Of a DNA stretch of 64,000 nt, positions 35,613 to 42,728 are shown one piece after another; positions within the stretch are counted from its first letter, which is position 1, and every line of letters begins with the position of its first letter. This stretch comes from Mucilaginibacter xinganensis. GTDB lineage: Bacteria > Bacteroidota > Bacteroidia > Sphingobacteriales > Sphingobacteriaceae. A program made the translations under genes and the position numbers. The stretch lies in NCBI GenBank assembly GCA_026225055.1, contig JAMFSA010000086.1, positions 1 through 64,000 on the forward strand. The letters are read 5' to 3'. The notes under the pieces were generated by a model. That model did no database searches. It had not been told where the DNA came from and saw only the letters and a program-made list of their open reading frames with translations.

Positions 35613-35668
35613 CAATGTTAAATGAAAACCATAAAAAGGAAATACACTATTGCTTCATAATGGTACAC
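35613..35668 (-). promoter_or_regulatory. HTCS-type activator site and -7 element of the lipoprotein promoter
   Basis: On the minus strand, GTGTA half-sites at 35664-35668 and 35643-35647 (21 bp apart) are followed after 22 nt by TAACATTG (35613-35620), 26 nt before the ATG at 35587. The geometry is identical to 26805-26860 and 31310-31365. The 32-bp block around the half-sites also agrees with the SusC copy at about three quarters of positions. Confidence 0.78.
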
Positions 35669-35697
35669 CATAGGTGTTTGAAAGATAAAAAAAGGGG

Positions 35698-35745
35698 CAT
35701 GCGGGCAAAGGCCTTTACGCTTACCCTTCGAGTGCCTCAGGGTAA
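35698..35745. repeat. Dispersed stem-loop repeat, copy A
   Basis: 46 bp (35698-35743) match copy B (49258-49303) with one difference. The core 35721-35745 folds as TTACCC / GGGTAA around the 13-nt loop TTCGAGTGCCTCA. It lies between the terminator of the third SusCD operon and the promoter of the lipoprotein gene. Copy C is at 54822-54846. Confidence 0.85.
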
Positions 35746-35804
35746 CCTATGCATAATATCTGTAAAAGAAATTATCTTCCAAACAGGTTAACAACAGGTC
35801 TGTT

Positions 35805-35843
35805 AAAACAAAACGCCAATTAAATTAACTGGCGTTTTGTTTT
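35805..35843 (-). terminator. Intrinsic terminator of the third SusC/SusD operon
   Basis: Arms AAAACAAAACGCCA (35805-35818) and its exact complement (35830-35843) enclose an 11-nt loop. The outer A/T runs give U-tracts on both strands. It begins 34 bp after the DUF5007-like gene stop on the minus strand. Confidence 0.85.
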
Positions 35844-35876
35844 TAGTATGGAATAAAGAAATACAAGTAGCTATTC

Positions 35877-36860
35877 TTAAGGCACCCTTACCGCGTCTGT
35901 TGCCTGTGAGGTAATGATGTAAGTACCCGTTGTTTCAAAAAAGTTAATGGTAAAAGTGGTGTTTACATTCATACCGATATCGGTGTGTGTACCTGCTATG
36001 CTGTAATAAGCCAGGCCATAACCAAAGCCCGAAAACGCATTTAACGCCTGGAATACCGGGAACTGTGGTACACCAGTCGGATAACCATACTCAATAGATG
36101 TATCGGTTTTCATTTCAGGGTAATATGGGTCCCAGTCTTTCCAATCGGGGCGGGCCGGCCGGCCGGCAACCTCGCCGTTTGCAGGGTTAAAGTTCTTTCC
36201 ATTCTTATCTTTCCAAACGAATATGAACTTATTCGGGCCTGAAGCCACGTGGGTTATCGTTAATTTCAAAAGCGAGGCAGGCAGGATGTCAAATGTAGTG
36301 AACTTGGCGTCCGAATGACTGTATGCTGTATACAAAATGGTATCGGCAGTTTCGGGCACTACGTTAATTACACAGGCATTTTTAAGGGTTTTGGTGCCGC
36401 GTATGTTTGATGCCTGCACATCAATAATATAACTCCCGATAGGCACATTACTGGTTGCTTGTGTAAACTGCAGCCTGCCACCTACAGTGTTTACGCTAAA
36501 AGGCGCAAGCAAACTATCTTTTAGTTTAAGATTTAACAAGGCTATTGTTGAATCATCAGAAGTTATAGCGCTTTTATAAACCTTTACCGTATCCTTTTTT
36601 AACAGGTAGCCGCTGGCATCTTTACCGGTGGCAAGGTCGCGGACTGATAATAATTTCACGGTTATCGGCGCCGTTGAACCATCAGCCACCAAACCAGTGG
36701 AAACTGTGGTTATGCCTTGGCTAACGGTAAAAGGGTTAAGGCTGTAATACATATTATCGCTAATGAAGCCTACGGGCGTTTTTTTACACCCGGCCAGCAA
36801 AACTATTGTCGCAACGCAACAAATTAGTAATGCCATTATAAAGTTTTTAATTGTAACCAT
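35877..36860 (-). CDS. DUF5007-like lipoprotein
   Basis: 327 residues with a lipoprotein signal ending 'IVLLAGC' (Cys about 25). It starts 'KKTPVGFISDNMYYSLNPFTVSQG', continues with a cadherin/Ig-like beta domain ('VPIGSYIIDVQASNIRGTKTL'), and ends in a beta-rich C-terminal domain. This resembles the DUF5007 proteins that follow fasciclin-like genes in Sphingobacteriaceae SusCD operons. It is probably on the outer membrane as an accessory glycan-binding or assembly protein. It is the last gene of the operon (29 bp after the fasciclin-like gene) and is followed by a strong terminator. Function unknown. Confidence 0.72.
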   Translation of the reverse strand: MVTIKNFIMALLICCVATIVLLAGCKKTPVGFISDNMYYSLNPFTVSQGITTVSTGLVADGSTAPITVKLLSVRDLATGKDASGYLLKKDTVKVYKSAITSDDSTIALLNLKLKDSLLAPFSVNTVGGRLQFTQATSNVPIGSYIIDVQASNIRGTKTLKNACVINVVPETADTILYTAYSHSDAKFTTFDILPASLLKLTITHVASGPNKFIFVWKDKNGKNFNPANGEVAGRPARPDWKDWDPYYPEMKTDTSIEYGYPTGVPQFPVFQALNAFSGFGYGLAYYSIAGTHTDIGMNVNTTFTINFFETTGTYIITSQATDAVRVP

Positions 36861-36889
36861 TTGTTTAATATTTTATAAATAAGGTTAAG

Positions 36890-37540
36890 CTATAGTTTAT
36901 TTAAAATGGCACTATTAGCCAATACATGCAGCGTAGTGCCCGTACTGGTTTTTATACCGGTTGTCTGGCAGGGGATCACCACATCAACCGAGTCGGTTGC
37001 TGCTATGCCTGATGAACCATCTACAGCGCCGTTTACCTTTACATAATCAAGGGTATTGTAGGGGAACGCCACGTTGGCACCATCAAGGTAAACTACCTGG
37101 TTGGCTGCCGTATATTTTATAGCACTTTTTACCCCTGCGTTATTGGCGTAAGGCACCTCAACTAATGTAGCCTGGCTCAGGTTTATCGTTTGCCTGAACA
37201 TATACTGCCTGAACAGGTTTTGAGTAACGGAATCCTCTAATTGATTCAAACTATCTATCTGCAGATTTCTGATCAATAAACGCAAAGACATATCGGTGAA
37301 AGCGAAAAATGTTTTTGCATTGTTTATGGAGTCCTTCAAGTTAAAATGATCGGCAAGCATCAATACGGTATCAAACTGATGGTACTTGTTGTTTTTCAGG
37401 TAATCATAAGTTGATAATGGGGTATTCGGGTTTGATACCCCGCCATCAGTAAGATACCCATCCTTTTTACAGCCGATGATAGCCAGCGGGATGAGCATCA
37501 GCAGTAATAGTTTTATAAAGAGTTTATTTGTCTTTTTCAT
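36890..37540 (-). CDS. Fasciclin-like domain lipoprotein
   Basis: 216 residues with a lipoprotein signal ending 'PLAIIGC' (Cys about 24). The body reads as one fasciclin (FAS1-like) domain: 'STYDYLKNNKYHQFDTVLMLADHFNLKDSINNAKTFFAFTD' near 43-83 resembles the 'LxxxGxFTxFxPxxxAF' region, and 'TTLHVLANSAILNKL' ends it like the conserved 'NGVIHVID..L'. In these operons such proteins are found directly after SusD and are presumed surface adhesion or binding factors. It lies 23 bp after the SusD stop. No enzymatic motif is seen. Confidence 0.75.
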   Translation of the reverse strand: MKKTNKLFIKLLLLMLIPLAIIGCKKDGYLTDGGVSNPNTPLSTYDYLKNNKYHQFDTVLMLADHFNLKDSINNAKTFFAFTDMSLRLLIRNLQIDSLNQLEDSVTQNLFRQYMFRQTINLSQATLVEVPYANNAGVKSAIKYTAANQVVYLDGANVAFPYNTLDYVKVNGAVDGSSGIAATDSVDVVIPCQTTGIKTSTGTTLHVLANSAILNKL

Positions 37541-37563
37541 ATCGTTTTCTTTTAATGTCCCTG

Positions 37564-39072
37564 TTAATTAACTCTTCCTGCCCAGAAGGATGTTTGGGTA
37601 AGTTTTGGGTTCAGTGTAAATAATGATGGATCAATTGGCCAGTAGTATTTGCCTGCGGCAAACTCGCCGGCGGTAATGTCATCAAACTGCTGTTCGTGAT
37701 TAATACGCTCCAACCTTACCAGATCATAAAAGCGGCTGCCTTCTAAAAATAACTCACGACCGCGTTCATCGGTTACAGTTTGCAGGGTGTTGGCACCGGT
37801 AACACCGGTAATAGGCGCGGCATTTCTGTTGGTGCGGATGTTGTTAACTATAGCTAAGGCACCGGCATAATCAGGAGCTGATTTGGCGCATAATGCTTCG
37901 GCTTTTAAAAGCATGATATCGGCCAGCCTGAATATCACCATGTTATTTAATGATACCTGGTAAGTAGCATTATTATTTACATTTTGTATGTTGGTATATT
38001 TTGTACACTCATAAATATTTGTACTACCGCTTGAGATCTGGACAAAGCAATTTTTTAAGCGAACATCATTGGTATCAGAATATAAAGTTGTTACGTACGA
38101 GTCGTTTATCTCCCATATAGGCAGCCCTGTAAAACCGGTAATGTATGGGGCGGTAAGTGTTAAGCCCGACAATGAATACGCCGCGTTTGCAATAGTGCTT
38201 TCAGATACGGTGTTCTGGGCTATCTCAAATATACTTTCTGATGATTGGCCTTTATAAATACTGGTAAAAGTAGCCGGGGTTGTTAATGTGTAATTACCTG
38301 AATTGATCACCTGGTCGCAGGCTGTGTTACACAGGTCGTATTTACCCTGCCAGGCGTAAACATGGGCCAGCAGCGCGTATGCAACACCTTTATCGGCACG
38401 GTAATTCCTGTCGGCTGATCCGGAATTAATAGCGGGCAGGTATTTTATGGCGATGTTAATATCCGAGATCACATGATTTAAAATGGTATCCTGCGGAGAT
38501 TTGGCAATTTGCGCCGTGGTAGTAGCATCGGTATTAGTTAAAACCAACGGTACTGAACCCCATATACGGCACATATTAAAATACATATATGCTCTTGTAA
38601 AGTAAGCTTCGCCCAGGTATTTGTTTTTCTCAGCGGTTTGGTCGGCAGTTGTGGTACCGGTAAAATCAGTAACCGGCATTGCCGAAATAAAACTGAGGCA
38701 CCTGTTGCTTTGCGCTATAGCAGTATAGTAATTGGTGAATAACCTTAGCTTCAGCATCGGGTCATCAATATTTACTACAGGGTCAACAGCTACGCCCCAG
38801 TTAATTGTATACACGTTTTGCCATGAGGTATTCTGAGCTACGGAAAACTCATCAGTAGGCAAATCACCATAACCGTATACGGCCAGTGATGTGTTAAAGG
38901 CCGATCTGATCAAACCATAAATGGAGGCGACACCAGAGTTGGCATCACCATCGGATTGCCAGCTGGTTTCATCGGTTGAGGTACTGACAGGCTGCTGATC
39001 CAGAAACTTTTTACAGGATGCGGATAACAGGGAAACCATCGCCAGTGATAATATTATATATTTAGCTTTCAT
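37564..39072 (-). CDS. SusD/RagB-family lipoprotein (locus 3)
   Basis: 502 residues with a lipoprotein signal (LLSASC, Cys about 20). Family features: 'QPVSTSTDETSWQSDGDANSGVASIYG', 'KYLGEAYFTRAYMYFNMCRIWGSVPLVL' near 150-180, 'GVAYALLAHVYAWQGKYDLCNTACDQVI', and the C-terminal 'ERGRELFLEGSRFYDLVRLERI ... YYWPIDPSLFTLNPKLTQ'. It follows its SusC by 72 bp. The operon continues with fasciclin-like and DUF5007-like lipoproteins but contains no hydrolase, so the ligand is unknown. Confidence 0.95.
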   Translation of the reverse strand: MKAKYIILSLAMVSLLSASCKKFLDQQPVSTSTDETSWQSDGDANSGVASIYGLIRSAFNTSLAVYGYGDLPTDEFSVAQNTSWQNVYTINWGVAVDPVVNIDDPMLKLRLFTNYYTAIAQSNRCLSFISAMPVTDFTGTTTADQTAEKNKYLGEAYFTRAYMYFNMCRIWGSVPLVLTNTDATTTAQIAKSPQDTILNHVISDINIAIKYLPAINSGSADRNYRADKGVAYALLAHVYAWQGKYDLCNTACDQVINSGNYTLTTPATFTSIYKGQSSESIFEIAQNTVSESTIANAAYSLSGLTLTAPYITGFTGLPIWEINDSYVTTLYSDTNDVRLKNCFVQISSGSTNIYECTKYTNIQNVNNNATYQVSLNNMVIFRLADIMLLKAEALCAKSAPDYAGALAIVNNIRTNRNAAPITGVTGANTLQTVTDERGRELFLEGSRFYDLVRLERINHEQQFDDITAGEFAAGKYYWPIDPSLFTLNPKLTQTSFWAGRVN

Positions 39073-39144
39073 TGTTCTTTTAGTTTAATGTTCTATAAAA
39101 AAGAAACTTGCTTTTTAAAGATGTTGGGATACTTTTAAGGCTGA

Positions 39145-42100
39145 TTAAAAATCAATGTTTACACCAAGTGTGAATTTTGCTGCCGTTGGGTACACTACGT
39201 TAACCAAACCGGTTGTAGGGTCGGCTAATTCGGGATCGGCCAGGTCTTTTGATTTCTTCCACATCCAAAGGTTTTCACCCATCAGGTATACATTCAGCCT
39301 TTTCATACCCAAGTGTTCAATCCAGCGGGTAGGCAGATCGTAACCTAACGATGCATTTTTCAGCTTAATAAAATCGCCGCTTTCAACAAAGTAATCGGTA
39401 CTGATATCCCATGGGTCGGTACCTGTATAGGTTGGATATACCAAACGGGCATATTCAGATACATTGCCCGGCACCTGCCAGAAATCGCTAAGTGAACCTG
39501 TAAGGGCCGAAACGCCTGCAAGCGCTCCCCAGCTGCCAACTGCCTTAGTGCTGTTAAGCGCATCAGAGAAACCACCATTCAACACCTTGCGGCCAAACAT
39601 ATAAGAGAAGAAGAAACTAAAAGTAAACCGCTTGTAGCTAAAATTACTTCCCACGCCGCCGGTCAATTTAGGGTTTGGGTTTCCATAATCAACCTTATCA
39701 TCGTTAGTGATGTTGTAATCACCATTCATATCGATATACCTTGGGTCGCCGGCTTGCAGTGTAACACCATTAAAGGTTTCCTTTTTACCCGTGGTTGGGT
39801 CGGTTGGTACCTGGGCATTTGTTGCATAAACGCCATTGGTTCGCCATACTTTGTAATTAAATAAAGGTTCACCAAGGGTAAGCGATTGCTGAAGATATGA
39901 CGGGCCAAAGAAGAAGTCCCGGTTACCATCAGGCAATTTGGTTACAAAGTTGTTATTGTAGGAGATATTAAAATTAAAGTTCCATTTAAAGGCTGATTTA
40001 TTGCCCAGCACATTAATGTTGGTAGCAAACTCAAGCCCGCGGTTGCGCACATTTACATAGTTGCCCGAGTAATACTCGTAGCCGCTATACACCTGTGCCG
40101 GGATATCAGAGAAAAAGATATTGTCAGCATCTTTCTGGTACCAGTCAACAGTAAAGCTAACACGGTTATCAAACAACTCTATATCGGCACCGATATCGGT
40201 TTGTGGGTCACGCTCCCACCTAACCGAACTGCTTGCTTTAACACCTGAGTTAAAAAAGTAGTTACCATACGGATAAGGAGAATCAACCGTTGTACCATTA
40301 TAAGTAGATGGTGTACCGCCCAGTGTGGCATTTTGGGTAACAGTTCCGTTTGTGCCGTAAAGGTAGCTGGCATCATTATACAGGGTTTGGTATTTGGCAT
40401 ACCAGGTACCTGGGTCCTTACCATCAATACCATAACTCGCGCGGATCTTGAAAAAGTTAACCACTTTCTTGATCGGCTCAAAGAATTTCTCATCCGATGC
40501 TATCCAGCCTGCAGATAAGGCGGGGAATGTACCCCAGCGGTACTGCGGACTGTATATTGAACTTGCATCACGGCGAAAACTCGCCATAAAAAGGTATTTG
40601 TCATCAAAATCATAGTTAAATCGGGCGTAATATGATTCTGTTGTTTTTCGGGCATATGATGAGCTCGCATTTAAATTGATACCTGCAGGAACGGTTGCTA
40701 CTGTATAAATACCAGATATGCTGATACCGGCCGCAGATGAATATGACGAATATTGCTCGTTATTATATAAAGATGTACCGCCAACTAAGCTGAAATGATG
40801 TTTTTTGATACGCTTATCGTACTGAACAAAATTTTCAAACGACCAGAACGGGCTGCGGCTATCGTTTTCATACGCAGTATTAAGCGTACCGTTAATTGCC
40901 TGCGGTACATAATAACCATAATCATCGGTATAATTATTAGCGCCGAATGTGCTATGGAAAGTTAAATTATGCGCCAGCGTATCGGTAACCTGCACCGATC
41001 CGTTTATAGAGAAAATCTTATCATTATCGTAATAATGTGTTTTGCCACTATAAACACCGGTTTGTGTTGGGCTTAGTTGTAGTAATGAGCTTGGCATTTG
41101 CCCCACACTGGTAAATAAAACCGCGTTTGCCCCACCAACACCATGACTGGAAGTTTGAGAACTCATTAAAAGGTCGGTTACTATGTTTAAGCCTTTTATA
41201 GGGTTGATATTTAGCGTAAGGTGCGGCGATAATTTTTGTAAACCGTAACCATTTATAATACCCTGCTCGGCATAATGGTTGAATGATAAGCGGTATGAGG
41301 TTGTACCCGAAAATCCCGCTATACTCACGTCCTGGCTGTTTACAATAGCCCTGCTGCGTACCAGCAAACCCTGCCAGTCAACATCATTATTAAATGCGGA
41401 GTTTAAACTATCTGTTAGCGCGGCAGGTATTAATCCCTGCTCAATACTATTATAAGGGAGCTGGCTTTCCAGTAATTTAAGCTTTAACGCCCTTTCGGCA
41501 GCACCGGTAGTTACCTTTATAAAGTTAGGGGCAGTAGTGATACCCGTATATGCCGATATGCTTACCTGCGGTTTGCCGCGTTTAGCGCTTTTTGTTTTTA
41601 CTATGATAACACCATTACCACCCCGTGCACCATATATAGCTGCCGCTGACGCATCCTTCAATACATCTATTGATTCGATATCATTCGGATTGATCAGGCT
41701 CAGGGGGTCATTGTTATAGGATGTCCCTATGGAGTTAACATCAAATACTATCCCATCAATTACATATAACGGGCCGCTGTTACCGCCGTGAAGGTTACCC
41801 CAATCTATATTAGTGCTGCCACGGATAACAATATTGGGTTTAGCGCCAAGTTCGCCTGTAGTTGATAGTACGCTTACACCGGCAAGCCTCCCCTGCAGCA
41901 TATTATCAAAGCTTGATTCGGGGATATCGGCAATTACACTGCCCTTTAATGATGATACCGCGGCGGTAACATCGCGTCGCTTTTGGCTTTGATAGCCTAC
42001 AACCACCACATCAGTTAATGCTTTGTCGTCACTCTGCATAAAAATAATCTCGGCAGTGGTTCCGATCTTAAGTTCCTGCCGTTTGTAACCTACGCAGCTA

Positions 42101-42330
42101 ATAATAATTATGTTTGAATTACCCTTTAGCGTGATCCGGAATTTTCCGTCCTCATCGGTAACTACGCCATTGTTAACAACGCCTTTTTCAGACACTGTGG
42201 CCCCTGCTAATGGTTTTCCATTACTATCTTTAACCTGCCCGCTCCGCACTGCTGCATTTTGCGCATAAGCAGGATTTAAAGAGAATAGAAAAATGCAACA
42301 AAGCATGAGGAATAGTAAAATTTTACTCAT
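39145..42330 (-). CDS. SusC/RagA-family TonB-dependent transporter (locus 3)
   Basis: 1061 residues. A signal peptide ends 'NPAYAQ', followed by a CarboxypepD_reg-like domain ('SGQVKDSNGKPLAGATVSEKG', about 30-110), 'LTDVVVVGYQSQKRRDVTAAV', plug ('MLQGRLAGVSVLSTTGELGAKP', 'PNDIESIDVLKDASAAAIYGARGGNGVIIV'), and a 22-strand barrel ending 'KFTLGVNIDF'. It should import the ligand captured by the adjacent SusD. No sensor gene is adjacent. A 9-bp dyad about 120 bp upstream (42452-42494) could be a regulator site. It lacks the GTGTA pair seen in locus 2. Confidence 0.95.
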   Translation of the reverse strand: MSKILLFLMLCCIFLFSLNPAYAQNAAVRSGQVKDSNGKPLAGATVSEKGVVNNGVVTDEDGKFRITLKGNSNIIIISCVGYKRQELKIGTTAEIIFMQSDDKALTDVVVVGYQSQKRRDVTAAVSSLKGSVIADIPESSFDNMLQGRLAGVSVLSTTGELGAKPNIVIRGSTNIDWGNLHGGNSGPLYVIDGIVFDVNSIGTSYNNDPLSLINPNDIESIDVLKDASAAAIYGARGGNGVIIVKTKSAKRGKPQVSISAYTGITTAPNFIKVTTGAAERALKLKLLESQLPYNSIEQGLIPAALTDSLNSAFNNDVDWQGLLVRSRAIVNSQDVSIAGFSGTTSYRLSFNHYAEQGIINGYGLQKLSPHLTLNINPIKGLNIVTDLLMSSQTSSHGVGGANAVLFTSVGQMPSSLLQLSPTQTGVYSGKTHYYDNDKIFSINGSVQVTDTLAHNLTFHSTFGANNYTDDYGYYVPQAINGTLNTAYENDSRSPFWSFENFVQYDKRIKKHHFSLVGGTSLYNNEQYSSYSSAAGISISGIYTVATVPAGINLNASSSYARKTTESYYARFNYDFDDKYLFMASFRRDASSIYSPQYRWGTFPALSAGWIASDEKFFEPIKKVVNFFKIRASYGIDGKDPGTWYAKYQTLYNDASYLYGTNGTVTQNATLGGTPSTYNGTTVDSPYPYGNYFFNSGVKASSSVRWERDPQTDIGADIELFDNRVSFTVDWYQKDADNIFFSDIPAQVYSGYEYYSGNYVNVRNRGLEFATNINVLGNKSAFKWNFNFNISYNNNFVTKLPDGNRDFFFGPSYLQQSLTLGEPLFNYKVWRTNGVYATNAQVPTDPTTGKKETFNGVTLQAGDPRYIDMNGDYNITNDDKVDYGNPNPKLTGGVGSNFSYKRFTFSFFFSYMFGRKVLNGGFSDALNSTKAVGSWGALAGVSALTGSLSDFWQVPGNVSEYARLVYPTYTGTDPWDISTDYFVESGDFIKLKNASLGYDLPTRWIEHLGMKRLNVYLMGENLWMWKKSKDLADPELADPTTGLVNVVYPTAAKFTLGVNIDF

Positions 42331-42674
42331 TTGTTTTTGTTTAGTTATTATTTAATTTGTTTAGTTGTTTAGTATTTAAACCAGCACGTGTTGTCTTGAA
42401 AAAAAACAACATTTTCCCACCTGCGCACGCCATCAGCATACACATAAGAAGCTTATTCACAATGTGATATACAAAAAGAAAGTTGGTGAATAAGTGTTTG
42501 TTTTACAAATATAACCCATGGGTGTAGCGGTTATTTTACATAAATTACCATGCTATTACCCGATTTTAACCTGTATAAAATATTAGCAGGATATTGCACA
42601 CTAAAACTTCTGTTTTATAGTTGCGGAGGGGTTACCAACGAATTAAATTAGGCATTTGGGGATGCCCGTAAACT
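42331..42674. promoter_or_regulatory. Upstream region of the third SusC with a 9-bp dyad
   Basis: This 344-bp stretch, with the terminator at 42675-42703, separates the DUF5695-like gene from locus-3 SusC. CTTATTCAC at 42452-42460 is repeated as its reverse complement at 42486-42494, 34 bp apart start to start, which could be an operator. No open reading frame is supported, and no match to the LacI operator or the GTGTA pair is seen. Confidence 0.45.
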
Positions 42675-42703
42675 AAAAAGCACAACCGTATGGCTGTGCT
42701 TTT
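42675..42703 (-). terminator. Intrinsic terminator of the DUF5695-like gene
   Basis: AAAAGCACA-A-CC (42676-42687) pairs with GG-C-TGTGCTTTT (42692-42703) around GTAT, with one A-C mismatch. A/T runs at both ends make it bidirectional. It follows the minus-strand gene ending at 42729. Confidence 0.82.
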
Positions 42704-42728
42704 AATATTGTACAAATAACAGTTGTTA

